Source: JALORV01 sp963775635
GTDB lineage: Bacteria; Pseudomonadota; Gammaproteobacteria; Burkholderiales; Burkholderiaceae_F
DNA: 64,000 nucleotides
Assembly: GCA_963775635.1 (NCBI GenBank)
Contig: CAVZJO010000013.1
Location: 201,764-265,763, forward strand
Reading direction: 5' to 3'
The notes under the pieces were generated by a model. That model searched no databases, was not told the origin of the DNA, and saw only the letters and a program-made list of their open reading frames with translations. The first letter of the stretch is position 1; the number at the start of each line of letters is the position of its first letter. This document shows, piece after piece, positions 26,118-35,459 of this stretch. The translations under genes were made by a program, and so were the position numbers.

Positions 26118-27172
26118 AGCCCCACGACCTCCCGCTGGACGCCGGGGCCTCGGTACGGCCGTATCGCGACGCCGACTGCGCCGCCTGGACGCGCTTCGTC
26201 GAGGGCTGCGCCGAGTCGACGTTCTTTCACCGCATCGAGTGGCGCGAGCTGATCGAGGATGTGTTCCGCCACCGAACGCACTACTTGGTCGCCGAGCGTG
26301 GCGGCAAGCTGGTGGGCGTGCTGCCGCTGGCGCGGGTACGGAGTCTGCTCTTCGGCGATTCGCTGGTCTCGCTGCCGTTCGCGGTGTACGGTGGGGCGGC
26401 CGTCGCCGACGAGGCGGTGCGCCACGCATTGCACCTCGCCGCGCGCGAACTGGCGCGCGAGCTCCGCGTCGACCATCTTGAGCTTCGCAACCGCTCGACT
26501 GCCGAGCCCGAGTGGCCCCGGCAGGAGCTTTACGTGACTTTCCGCAGAACGCTGCTGCCCGAGGTCGAGGCCAACATGCTGGCGATCCCGCGCAAGCAGC
26601 GCGCGATGGTGCGCAAGGGCATCGAGGCGGGACTCGTCAGCGAAATTGACCAACGCGCCGACCGCTTCTTTGAGCTTTATGCCGACAACATGCACCGGCA
26701 CGGTACGCCGCCGTTTCCGCGCCGCTACTTCGCCGCGCTGAAAGCCGCCTTCAGTGCCGACTGCGAAGTCCTCACCGTGCTCGACAGCCAGGGCGTGCCG
26801 ATCTCCTCGGTTCTGTCCTTCTACTTCCGCGACGAGGTGCTGCCGTACTACGCGGGCGACTCCGAGCGCGCTCGCTCGCTCGCTGCCAACGACTTCAAGT
26901 ACTGGGAACTGATGCGGCGGGCCGTGGCGCGCGGCCTGCGCGTGTTCGACTATGGCCGGTCCAAGTGCGATACGGGATCGTTCGACTTCAAGAAGAACTG
27001 GGGCTTCGAGCCGCAGCCGCTGAGTTATGAGTATTGCCTGCTCAAGCGCGGTGGAATACCGCAGCACAATCCGGCCAATCCAAAGTACCGCGCGTTCATA
27101 GAGCTCTGGCGCAAGCTGCCGAGATCGCTGGTCAACGCCGTTGGGCCGGCGATTGTGCGCAATCTGGGGTAG
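26114..27172 (+). CDS. XrtA-system FemAB-like acyltransferase
   Basis: This 352-residue protein of the FemAB/GNAT fold is the PEP-CTERM-associated subgroup. FemAB proteins use aminoacyl-tRNA to add amino acids to a glycan, so an aminoacyl modification of the polymer or its lipid-linked unit is plausible but unproven here. Characteristic segments are STFFHRIEWRELIEDVF, LLPEVEANMLAIPRKQRAMV, the central HGTPPFPRRYF, and DYGRSKCDTGSFDFKKNWGF. The start is GTG 26114, overlapping the previous stop (GTGA), so it is coupled to the deacetylase. Confidence 0.92.
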   Translation: MKPHDLPLDAGASVRPYRDADCAAWTRFVEGCAESTFFHRIEWRELIEDVFRHRTHYLVAERGGKLVGVLPLARVRSLLFGDSLVSLPFAVYGGAAVADEAVRHALHLAARELARELRVDHLELRNRSTAEPEWPRQELYVTFRRTLLPEVEANMLAIPRKQRAMVRKGIEAGLVSEIDQRADRFFELYADNMHRHGTPPFPRRYFAALKAAFSADCEVLTVLDSQGVPISSVLSFYFRDEVLPYYAGDSERARSLAANDFKYWELMRRAVARGLRVFDYGRSKCDTGSFDFKKNWGFEPQPLSYEYCLLKRGGIPQHNPANPKYRAFIELWRKLPRSLVNAVGPAIVRNLG

Positions 27173-27179
27173 GTGCGCC

Positions 27180-28454
27180 ATGGAGCCGCTGTTGTTCTTG
27201 ACTCACCGGATCCCTTATCCGCCCAATAAGGGAGACAAGATCACCAACCTCGAGATGCTCAAGTTCTTCTCGAAGCGCTACGAAGTTCACTTGGGCACGT
27301 TCATTGATGATCCTCGCGACCGGGTGCACCGAGACAAGGTGCTTGAATACTGTCGCACGGCTCATTTCGAGAACTTGAACCCGGCGTTATCTCGCCTTGT
27401 GAGTGCAAGAGCGCTGCTCGGGCGGCGGGCGCTGACACTGGCATACTACCCGCGCCGCAACCTGAGTCGTTGGTGCGACGAGGTTGCGCGCAAGCACGCC
27501 ATCACGAAAACGTTCGTTTCGTCGACCCCGATGTACCAGTTCATCCCTCGCGCAGCGACTCATGCGGTTCGAGTGATCCACTATCACGACCTCGATTCCG
27601 ACAAGTGGCGCCAGTACGCCGACACCAAGCCGTGGCCACTGTCCGCGATTTATCGGCGCGAAAGCCGGGCGCTGCTGGCGTACGAACGTGAGATCGCGCG
27701 CGACGCAGACGCCGGGTTCTTCGTGACTCCTTCCGAGAGTGATCTCTTTCGGTCGCTGGCGCCAGAGTCGTCGCTCAAGATTCATTGGCCCGGCCATGGG
27801 CTCGACCACGTCTACTACTGCCCGAGCGACAAGCTCTTGAATCCGTTTCCAGCAGGGATAAAGCCAATCGTGTTTGTTGGAGTCCTGGATTACTGGCCCA
27901 ATGAAGACGCAGCGTGCTGGTTTGCGAGGAATTCGCTTCCGGCGATCCGGGCGGCAGATCCTGCAGCCATGTTCTATGTCGTCGGAATGAACCCGACCGC
28001 GCAGGTGAGGGCGCTGGCGCGCCTTAGCGGAGTTGTCGTCACCGGTGAAGTCGCGGATGTGCGGCCGTATTTCCAGCACGCGGCAGTTATCGTCGCGCCG
28101 CTGAGGCTCGCTCGAGGCATTCAAAACAAGGCGCTTCAGGGCATGGCGATGGAGCGGCCCGTCGTCATGTCGAAGCTCTGCGCCGCATCGCTGTCGGCTG
28201 TTCCAGGCCGAGAGATCGAGACAGCGGAGACGGCTGAGGGCTTCTCGGAGAAGGTCCTCACCTTGTTGGGCGACCACGATCGCGCTCGAGCGATGGGTCG
28301 CGAGGCGCGCGCGCGAGTCCTGCGTGACTACTCATGGGACGACACGATGGAACGTATGAACATGCGTCTGTCAACGCCGGTCGCCTTTCCGGCAAGTGTG
28401 CGTGCCGATATCGCGTCAGGTGGAGCCTCGGATGCCTACGAGGTGCACACATGA
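27180..28454 (+). CDS. XrtA-system glycosyltransferase (TIGR03087-type, GT4 fold)
   Basis: This 424-residue cytoplasmic glycosyltransferase is of the family restricted to XrtA loci. It opens with LLFLTHRIPYPPNKGDKI, the nucleotide-sugar fold start typical of this group. It has VVGMNPTAQVRALARL and GEVADVRPYFQHAAVIVAPL in the C-terminal Rossmann domain, where GT4 enzymes bind the donor. Substrates are unknown. ATG 27180 lies 7 bp after the FemAB stop; an in-frame upstream start inside that gene is unlikely. Confidence 0.92.
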   Translation: MEPLLFLTHRIPYPPNKGDKITNLEMLKFFSKRYEVHLGTFIDDPRDRVHRDKVLEYCRTAHFENLNPALSRLVSARALLGRRALTLAYYPRRNLSRWCDEVARKHAITKTFVSSTPMYQFIPRAATHAVRVIHYHDLDSDKWRQYADTKPWPLSAIYRRESRALLAYEREIARDADAGFFVTPSESDLFRSLAPESSLKIHWPGHGLDHVYYCPSDKLLNPFPAGIKPIVFVGVLDYWPNEDAACWFARNSLPAIRAADPAAMFYVVGMNPTAQVRALARLSGVVVTGEVADVRPYFQHAAVIVAPLRLARGIQNKALQGMAMERPVVMSKLCAASLSAVPGREIETAETAEGFSEKVLTLLGDHDRARAMGREARARVLRDYSWDDTMERMNMRLSTPVAFPASVRADIASGGASDAYEVHT

Positions 28455-28529
28455 ACACTGCGCGATGTCGCGAGGCTCGGGCCTTCGCATGCTCAGGGCG
28501 TCGCGCCCGACGGCAGTGGCGGATACGCG

Positions 28530-30104
28530 ATGCACGCTGAACCCGGCGTACGAACTGCTGCCCCGCGGGCAACTGTGCTGACTCGGAGTGCCGCGTTTGT
28601 TCTCGTAGCGCTTTCTATAACCGGCGTGCTCACGGTCTTCTGGCCAACGACCCTGTCGATGGTCGAAATCTGGCGTCGGACTGAAACGTTTCAGCACTGT
28701 TTCACTGTATTCCCGATTTCACTTTGGCTGATCTGGGGCGAGCGGGAGCGGCTTGCTCGGTCGGAAGCGAAGCCTTGGTGGCCGGGCGTCGCGCTCATAG
28801 CGCTGCTGGGCTTCGTCTGGCTGCTTGGCGCGCTGGGCGCAGCCCAGTTCGTTAGCCAGGCCGCTTTGATCGGTCTGGCTTGTGCGTTCGTGCTGACGGT
28901 ATTCGGCGTTGGCTGGGCGCGCATCCTGTGGTTCCCGCTCCTGTTCATGTTCTTTGCAGTGCCTTTCGGAGAAGCACTTGTCCCGCTTCTCATGGACTGG
29001 ACCGCCGATGTGACCATCGCTGCCCTGCGGGCGTCCGGTGTTCCCGTGTACCGCGAAGGAGTGCACTTCGTCATTCCGAGTGGACAATGGTCGGTGGTTG
29101 AAGCGTGCAGCGGCATCAAGTTCCTGATCGCTTCGATCATGGCGGGCGCTCTGTACGCATGGCTGATGTACAGATCGACCGGCAAGCGAGCGGCCTTCAT
29201 GGCGGCATCGATCATCGTGCCGATCCTTGCCAACTGGTTGCGTGCCTATTCGATTGTCATGATCGGACACCTCAGCAGCAATCGTCTGATGACTCATGAC
29301 GACCACATCGTCTTCGGCTGGGTGCTGTTTGGCACCATCATGCTGATGATGTATTGGATTGGGGCACGCTGGCGCGAAGACTTGGGCGCGTCACTGGACC
29401 TTTCAGCCGCGGCAGCGATCCCGCTCCGGTTGAACTCAACCGCCGGCCGACGGCTGGGAGGGGCGTTAGTGGTCGCCACGGTTGTCGTCGCGATCTGGCC
29501 CATGTTGTCGCGAGAGTTGTTGGAGCCCGGACGAGATCGTCCGCCGTTGCGTTTTGCCGCCCCTGAGCCCCGCGCCGGCTGGGTTGCTTCCGCCGAACCC
29601 CTGAACGACTGGCAGCCAGTCCTTCCCGGTTCGCCAGAAAGATGGCAATTCACGTTTCGCCAGGGGGGATCAACGGTGGGGCTGTTCGTTGCTGGCTATG
29701 CGACCCAGGAACAGGACTCCCAGGTTGCGAGCACAGGCAACCAGCTCGTCGATATGGCCAAGGTGCACTGGAAGCAGACGACGCGAGGAAGCGCGTCGAC
29801 AGGGGGTGCGCTCGGCGTTCCTGAGTCGGCGCGATCGGCGACGTTGCAACCTTATGGGCGTGCAGATCAATTCGTGGTGTGGCACTGGTACTGGATCGGC
29901 GATCGCGCCACCACTAGCGACCTGCAAGGCAAGTTGCGGCTGGCTCTCGCGCGACTGACTCGGCAATCGGACGCCGGGCTGTGGATCGCGATCTCGGTAA
30001 AGGCCGAACGCAACCCGACCGAGGCCTCAGCGGTGCTGCGAGCGTTCGTCGCTGACATGGACGCCTCGCTCGCGCAGTCGTTCCGGCAAACGGTGGGCCG
30101 ATGA
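28530..30104 (+). CDS. xrtA: Exosortase A (XrtA/EpsH) fused to an EpsI domain
   Basis: This 524-residue inner-membrane transpeptidase-like enzyme recognises PEP-CTERM tails and cleaves them for anchoring to the envelope glycan. About eight helices make residues 20-300. The catalytic set is Cys193 in VEACSG, Arg238 in NWLRAYS and His259 in DDHIVFGW. After a last helix (about 320-335) the C-terminal ~190 residues are a periplasmic EpsI/DUF3485 domain, encoded separately in some systems. ATG 28530 is used. Its stop overlaps the next glycosyltransferase as ATGA. Confidence 0.95.
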   Translation: MHAEPGVRTAAPRATVLTRSAAFVLVALSITGVLTVFWPTTLSMVEIWRRTETFQHCFTVFPISLWLIWGERERLARSEAKPWWPGVALIALLGFVWLLGALGAAQFVSQAALIGLACAFVLTVFGVGWARILWFPLLFMFFAVPFGEALVPLLMDWTADVTIAALRASGVPVYREGVHFVIPSGQWSVVEACSGIKFLIASIMAGALYAWLMYRSTGKRAAFMAASIIVPILANWLRAYSIVMIGHLSSNRLMTHDDHIVFGWVLFGTIMLMMYWIGARWREDLGASLDLSAAAAIPLRLNSTAGRRLGGALVVATVVVAIWPMLSRELLEPGRDRPPLRFAAPEPRAGWVASAEPLNDWQPVLPGSPERWQFTFRQGGSTVGLFVAGYATQEQDSQVASTGNQLVDMAKVHWKQTTRGSASTGGALGVPESARSATLQPYGRADQFVVWHWYWIGDRATTSDLQGKLRLALARLTRQSDAGLWIAISVKAERNPTEASAVLRAFVADMDASLAQSFRQTVGR

Positions 30105-31309
30105 GCGCGAACTCGAAGCGTCTGCTTGTCGCGCACGTTGTATTTCGTTTCGACGTGGGCGGGCTGGAAAACGGCGTTGTGAACCTAATCAACGCGCTAC
30201 CGGTCGACCGGTTTCGTCACGCAGTGGTTGTCTTGACGGACATTTCGCGCGACTTTGCCGATCGGGTGGCGGGTCGCGACGTTCAATTCGTGGCGTTGAG
30301 GAAACCTCCCGGCCCGGGCTACCGTCTATGGCCGGCGCTGTACCGTACCTTCAAGGACCTGCGGCCCGACATTGTGCATACGCGCAATCTTGCTCCACTC
30401 GAGGCCACGGCTCCCGCCTGGCTGGCGGGAGTTCCCGTTCGAATCCACGGCGAACACGGCTGGGATGTCGGCAACCTCGATGGCGCCAATCTCAAGGATA
30501 GATGGGTACGACGAAGTTATCGGCCGTTCGTCACCCACTACATTGCGCTGTCGCGTCACATCGCCACATATCTCGAGAGCGAAGTTGGTATTGGCAGCAA
30601 ACGCATCAGCCAGATTTACAACGGCGTCGAGACAGCTCGATTCCGTCGCGAACAACAGAGTCGCTTGCCAATCGTGTCGTCACCTTTCAATGATCCTCGC
30701 CTGTGGGTGGCAGGAACCGTCGGCCGCCTGGTCGATGTAAAGGACCAGGCGAGCCTCGTCCGTGCGCTTGCGGTGCTCCATCATGAGAGCGCCGATGCCA
30801 GGAGCGCCGCTCGGCTCGCTGTCGTCGGTGGAGGGCCCTTGCAAGGCGAACTGGCGGAACTCGCCCGCTCCGAGGGAGTCGGCCAATCGGTGTGGTTTGC
30901 GGGCGAACGGCACGATATTCCCGACGTCATGCGAGGTCTCGACGCGTTTGTCCTGCCGTCGCTCGCCGAAGGAATCTCCAATACGATCCTCGAGGCAATG
31001 TCGTCGTCTCTGCCCGTGATCGCGACCCGGGTCGGAGGAAACGGCGAACTGGTGGAAGATGGTGTGACGGGAACGTTGGTTCGCGCGGCCGACACGGACG
31101 GCTTGGCACGCGCCATGCTGCGGTACTTCAAGTCCCCGGAGTTGGCGGAGGAACATGGCCGTTGCGGTCGCGAGCGAGTCGAGCGGCTATTCAGTCTGCA
31201 AGGCATGATCGACAGGTATCGGGAACTGTACGAAGGTTCGACTCGGCGGGACGGCTCGATCCCGTTGCGCAAAGCCGCAGGACTCGGCAAAGGGGCGCTG
31301 GGATCATGA
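30101..31309 (+). CDS. XrtA-system glycosyltransferase (TIGR03088-type, GT4)
   Basis: This 402-residue GT4 enzyme is of the second XrtA-specific family. The N-terminal domain opens VAHVVFRFDVGGLENGVVNL, holding the glycine loop. The C-terminal domain has AGTVGRLVDVKDQASLVRAL and the EX7E-like PSLAEGISNTILEAMSSSLP that binds the sugar-nucleotide donor. It starts on the XrtA stop (ATGA) and its own stop overlaps the next gene start, so xrtA, this gene and the methyltransferase are coupled. Donor and acceptor are unknown. Confidence 0.93.
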   Translation: MSANSKRLLVAHVVFRFDVGGLENGVVNLINALPVDRFRHAVVVLTDISRDFADRVAGRDVQFVALRKPPGPGYRLWPALYRTFKDLRPDIVHTRNLAPLEATAPAWLAGVPVRIHGEHGWDVGNLDGANLKDRWVRRSYRPFVTHYIALSRHIATYLESEVGIGSKRISQIYNGVETARFRREQQSRLPIVSSPFNDPRLWVAGTVGRLVDVKDQASLVRALAVLHHESADARSAARLAVVGGGPLQGELAELARSEGVGQSVWFAGERHDIPDVMRGLDAFVLPSLAEGISNTILEAMSSSLPVIATRVGGNGELVEDGVTGTLVRAADTDGLARAMLRYFKSPELAEEHGRCGRERVERLFSLQGMIDRYRELYEGSTRRDGSIPLRKAAGLGKGALGS

Positions 31310-32121
31310 ACGAGTCGGTCACGCGCGAATTCGATCAAAGTTCCGATCCGGCATTCGTCGAGTACTACTCGCGGGCGAGCCTCTCTGAAGAGACTCGCGC
31401 GCGCTTCACTCGCATTCGGGACTGGTCGCTCGCGCTGCTTGCCGAAAGGGGCCGACCAACGCAGAGAGTCGATATGCTCGACATCGGCTGCGGTGCCGGC
31501 ACCCAGGCGCTTCTTTGGGCCGAGCTTGGACACCGCGTCTGCGCACTCGATGTGAACGGACCGCTCGTTGCTGTCGCCAAACAGAGAGCTGCGGAGCAAG
31601 GGCTTTCGGTCGACTTCGAAGTCGGGACGGCTACGGCGCTGCCGTACGGCGACGAATCAGCGGACGTCGTTCTGCTGCCGGAATTGCTCGAGCACGTCGA
31701 GGAATGGGAAATATGCCTCGCCGAGGCGGTTCGCGTGCTTCGGCCGGCAGGAGTCCTCTACCTGAGCACCAGCAACTGGCTCTGTCCGCGGCAGCAGGAG
31801 TTCAGTTTGCCCCTTTATTCGTGGTATCCGCCTCCCGTCAAGCGCTGGTGCGTGCGGAAATCCCTGACTACGCATCCGCAATGGGCGGGTTACGCCCGCT
31901 ACCCAGCGGTGAACTGGTTCTCTTATTACAGTCTGCGTGATTGGTTTGACAAGCGAGGCTTGACGACGATGGATCGCTTCGATGTCCTGAGCCGGAAGCC
32001 CATGTCGAGCCAGCAGCAGTTCCTCGTTCGCGCGATCCGGGCGATTCCGCCGCTGCGCCTGATGGCGCACGTAGCAACCGAAGGTCCCATCGTCTGGGCC
32101 TTCAAGGAGGCCGGCGCATGA
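31306..32121 (+). CDS. Class I SAM-dependent methyltransferase
   Basis: This 271-residue methyltransferase has a complete SAM-binding fold: motif I MLDIGCGAGTQALLWA at about residue 58, CALDVN with the acidic residue for the ribose, and VVLLPELLEHVEEWE as motif II. The C-terminal half has aromatic-rich sequence (YSWYPPPVKRW) and may contact lipid or glycan. ATG 31306 overlaps the previous stop by 4 bp; in-frame upstream sequence belongs to the glycosyltransferase gene. Methylation of a sugar or lipid-linked intermediate is likely. Confidence 0.85.
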   Translation: MNESVTREFDQSSDPAFVEYYSRASLSEETRARFTRIRDWSLALLAERGRPTQRVDMLDIGCGAGTQALLWAELGHRVCALDVNGPLVAVAKQRAAEQGLSVDFEVGTATALPYGDESADVVLLPELLEHVEEWEICLAEAVRVLRPAGVLYLSTSNWLCPRQQEFSLPLYSWYPPPVKRWCVRKSLTTHPQWAGYARYPAVNWFSYYSLRDWFDKRGLTTMDRFDVLSRKPMSSQQQFLVRAIRAIPPLRLMAHVATEGPIVWAFKEAGA

Positions 32122-32167
32122 ACTCCGACAGCCGTATACCAGAGCGCATCCTGGGAGCTTGACCGAT

Positions 32168-34090
32168 ATGTGCGGCATCACCGGCATCATTGACCTGCGA
32201 GGCAAGCGACCGATCGACCACGCTGTGCTGACGCGGATGAATGAAAGTCAGCACCATCGCGGGCCCGATGAGAACGGACTGTATGTCGCACCGGGCGTCG
32301 GCCTCGGGCACAAGCGGTTGTCGATCATCGACGTCGCCACGGGGCAGCAGCCGCTCTTCAATGAGGATGGAACGGTTGCGGTCGTGTTCAATGGCGAGAT
32401 CTACAACTTCCAGGAGCTCATCCCAGAGCTCGCTGCACTCGGTCATGTCTTTCGCACTCGCAGCGACACTGAGGTCATCGTCCACGCATGGGAGGCCTGG
32501 GGCGCGGAGTGCGTGAAGCGGTTCCGCGGCATGTTCGCTTTCGCGCTGTGGGACGAAAGGCAGCAGACTGCCTTTCTGGCCCGCGATCGCCTCGGGGTGA
32601 AGCCTCTGTACTACGCGGTGCTGGCGGACGGCACGCTGTTGTTCGGCTCCGAGCTCAAATCGATTCTGGCGCACGGCGGCCTGGCTCGTGACATCGATTC
32701 GGTCGCCATCGAAGATTACTTTGCACTCGGCTACGTGCCGGAGCCCAGGACGATATTCGAGAGCGCGAAGAAGTTGCCCGCGGCGTGCACGCTCACGTTC
32801 CGGCGCGGTGCGGCACTGCCCGAGCCCGTCGAGTACTGGGACGTCAGCTTTAGCGTCGACAACCCCATTTCGGCGGCCGACGCTCAGGCAGAACTGTGCG
32901 ATCGGCTGCGCGACTCCGTCAGGCTGCGGTTGATATCAGAGGTTCCGCTCGGTGCGTTTCTTTCGGGGGGAGTCGATTCGAGCGCTGTTGTTGCCATGAT
33001 GGCGAGTTTGTCGGCGCAGCCGGTCAATACGTGCTCGATCGCTTTTTCGGACGCAGCATACGACGAGACGCGCTACGCGCAGATGGTCGCCGAGCGCTAT
33101 CGAACGCGCCACCATAGCGACCGGGTCGAGAGCGAGGACTTCGACCTCATCGACACGTTGGCCGGGCTCTACGACGAACCGTTCGCGGACAGCTCCGCGA
33201 TACCGACGTATCGTGTTTGCCAGCTCGCGCGGCGGCACGTCACGGTAGCCCTGTCCGGAGACGGCGGGGACGAAACCTTCGGCGGCTATCGGCGCTACCG
33301 GCTTCACATGCTAGAGGAGCGGTTGCGCCAGCCGCTGCCGCTGGCGATACGTCGCCCCATTTTTGGTCTACTTGGTGAGGTCTACCCAAAGGCAGACTGG
33401 GCCCCGCGCGTGTTGCGCGGAAAGACCACGTTCCAGGCGCTTGCGCGCGATTCGGTCGAAGCCTATTTCCACAGCATGTCCATCCTGCGAGACGACACTC
33501 GCAGCCGCCTGTATTCGAGCACATTGAAGTCCCGCCTGGCCGGCTACAACGCGGTAGAAGTCTTCCGCCGCCATGCGGAGCGTGCGAGACACGACGACCC
33601 GCTTGCGCTGATCCAGTATCTCGACTTGAAGACATATCTCGTCGGTGACATCAATACAAAGGTCGATCGCGCCAGCATGGCGCATTCGCTGGAGGTGCGC
33701 GAACCGTTGATGGACCATCCGCTCGTCGAGTGGATGGCCACATTGCCCTCCTCGTTCAAGTTGCGCGGTGGCGAAGGCAAGTGGCTGTTCAAGAAGGCCC
33801 TGGAGTCGCGTCTGCCAATGGACGTTCTGTATCGCCCGAAGATGGGTTTTGCCGTGCCGCTTGCGTCTTGGTTCAGGGGGCCGTTGCGCGGGCGGCTTCA
33901 GGAAAAGGTCCTGGGCTCCACTCTTGCTGACTCCGGTTACTTCGACGCGGGTACGTTGGCCAGGCTCGTTTCACAGCACCTGAGCGGCGAACGGGACCAT
34001 AGTCAGCCGTTGTGGTCGCTGATGATGTTCGAGGCCTTTCTGAGATTGACGATCGGATCTGTGGAAGCCCCCGTCGCAAAGTCCGCTTGA
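32168..34090 (+). CDS. XrtA-system asparagine-synthase-type amidotransferase
   Basis: This 640-residue enzyme is of the class II glutamine amidotransferase/asparagine synthase family, in the subgroup tied to XrtA loci. The N-terminal glutaminase domain begins MCGITGIIDL, with Cys2 as nucleophile after Met removal. The synthetase domain has the PP-loop LGAFLSGGVDSSAV at about residue 260 and SGDGGDETFGGYRRY later. It probably amidates a carboxylate, perhaps a uronic acid of the polymer. ATG 32168 is required by the catalytic Cys; an in-frame TTG 9 bp earlier is rejected. Confidence 0.94.
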   Translation: MCGITGIIDLRGKRPIDHAVLTRMNESQHHRGPDENGLYVAPGVGLGHKRLSIIDVATGQQPLFNEDGTVAVVFNGEIYNFQELIPELAALGHVFRTRSDTEVIVHAWEAWGAECVKRFRGMFAFALWDERQQTAFLARDRLGVKPLYYAVLADGTLLFGSELKSILAHGGLARDIDSVAIEDYFALGYVPEPRTIFESAKKLPAACTLTFRRGAALPEPVEYWDVSFSVDNPISAADAQAELCDRLRDSVRLRLISEVPLGAFLSGGVDSSAVVAMMASLSAQPVNTCSIAFSDAAYDETRYAQMVAERYRTRHHSDRVESEDFDLIDTLAGLYDEPFADSSAIPTYRVCQLARRHVTVALSGDGGDETFGGYRRYRLHMLEERLRQPLPLAIRRPIFGLLGEVYPKADWAPRVLRGKTTFQALARDSVEAYFHSMSILRDDTRSRLYSSTLKSRLAGYNAVEVFRRHAERARHDDPLALIQYLDLKTYLVGDINTKVDRASMAHSLEVREPLMDHPLVEWMATLPSSFKLRGGEGKWLFKKALESRLPMDVLYRPKMGFAVPLASWFRGPLRGRLQEKVLGSTLADSGYFDAGTLARLVSQHLSGERDHSQPLWSLMMFEAFLRLTIGSVEAPVAKSA

Positions 34091-34166
34091 GGTCCGGCGT
34101 GCACAGAATCGGTCCGTCCTCCGGCCCCCTTGCTTGAGGTGCTCAGTGTCGGGGCGAGAGCATGCA

Positions 34167-35459
34167 ATGAGCGGAGTTACAGGCATTCATGACGGTTTCC
34201 TTGGCGCGGGCGCTGCACCGCGCGTGCTCGTGCTTTCATCGCTGTTCCCGACCGCGGCGCAGCCTTACGCAGGCACGTTCATTCGAGAGCGGATGTTTCG
34301 CGTTGCCCTTCAGTTGCCGATGGTCGTCGTATCACCGCAGCCCTGGTTTCCAGGGCAGTCATTGTTCCGACGATTTCGACCTCACTTTCGACCGCCCGCC
34401 GCGGCCTACGAGAAGATGGATGGAATCGATGTATTCCGTCCGCGGTTTCTCTCGGCGCCCGGCTTGCTCAAGCGGGCAGACGGTTTCTCGATGGCTGTGT
34501 GCGCCTTCTTCACGGCACGAAAGCTGGTCCGGGAGAGAAGGGTCGACGTGATCGATGTGCATTTCGGGTACCCCGATGGCCGGGCGGGGGTGCTTCTCGG
34601 GAGGTGGCTCAAGCTTCCCGTCGTGATCACGCTGCGCGGCAAGGAAGAGCGACTCTCCCGATCCGCGGTAAGAGCGCCGTTAGTCAAGGCGATCCAGGGT
34701 GCGGACTTCATCGTCGCGGTGTCGGAGGCATTGCGCGATCTTGCGATCTCGCTCGGCGCCGATCCGCGGGCCACGCAGGTTATCGGGAACGGGATCGATC
34801 TCGCGAGGTTCTTCCCTATTGCGCAGTCCGAGGCACGCGATGAACTCGGGATACCGCGCAACGCAAAGGTTCTCGTGTCGGTGGGGACCCTGGTGCGGCG
34901 CAAGGGCTTCCATCGCGTGATCGAATGCTTGCCGTCCCTGGTTGCGCTCGAACCCGACCTGCTATTTCTCATTGTCGGCGGCGCCGGGGCGGAGGGCGAT
35001 GATTCGGCCGAACTCAGGGAGCAAGTCAAGCGGCTCAGTTTGGAGCGATACGTCCGTTTTCTCGGGCCGTTGCCGCCGGACCGGCTGAGAGTGCCGCTGT
35101 CCGCAAGCGACTGCTTCGTGCTGGCGAGCAGCTACGAAGGGTGGGCCAACGTTCTGCTGGAAGCGATGGCATGCGGGCTTCCGGTCGTTGCGACGGACGT
35201 CGGCGGAAATGCCCAGGTCGTCAATTCGGACGAACTCGGCCGCATTGTCCCGCTCGGCGATGCGAAGGCGCTCGAATCATCGCTCCTGCTCGCGCTGAAG
35301 CAGCCATGGGATCGCGGCCAGATCCGTGCCTACGCGGAATCAAACACGTGGGACCGCCGCATACCGAAGGTGATCGATGTCCTGGAGCGAGTCGTCGGGC
35401 GGAAACCTGTCGATTTAGAGCGCGACGCACGCATGACCGCGGGCAGCCATGCTGAATAG
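34167..35459 (+). CDS. GT4-family glycosyltransferase
   Basis: This 430-residue glycosyltransferase has two Rossmann domains. The N-terminal one opens RVLVLSSLFPTAAQPYAGTF, with VIDVHFGYPDG and ITLRGKEERL. The donor-binding one has VSVGTLVRRKGFHRVIECLP and ASSYEGWANVLLEAMACGLP with the EX7E pair. It resembles the third glycosyltransferase often found beside the XrtA amidotransferase. ATG 34167 has a purine-rich GGGGCGAGAG 8 bp upstream. It overlaps the following deacetylase gene by 11 bp. Confidence 0.9.
   Translation: MSGVTGIHDGFLGAGAAPRVLVLSSLFPTAAQPYAGTFIRERMFRVALQLPMVVVSPQPWFPGQSLFRRFRPHFRPPAAAYEKMDGIDVFRPRFLSAPGLLKRADGFSMAVCAFFTARKLVRERRVDVIDVHFGYPDGRAGVLLGRWLKLPVVITLRGKEERLSRSAVRAPLVKAIQGADFIVAVSEALRDLAISLGADPRATQVIGNGIDLARFFPIAQSEARDELGIPRNAKVLVSVGTLVRRKGFHRVIECLPSLVALEPDLLFLIVGGAGAEGDDSAELREQVKRLSLERYVRFLGPLPPDRLRVPLSASDCFVLASSYEGWANVLLEAMACGLPVVATDVGGNAQVVNSDELGRIVPLGDAKALESSLLLALKQPWDRGQIRAYAESNTWDRRIPKVIDVLERVVGRKPVDLERDARMTAGSHAE

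Noticed and set aside
26018..27181. Long minus-strand open frame opposite the FemAB-like gene
   Set aside because: The plus-strand protein has clear family motifs; the antisense frame is a codon-bias artefact.
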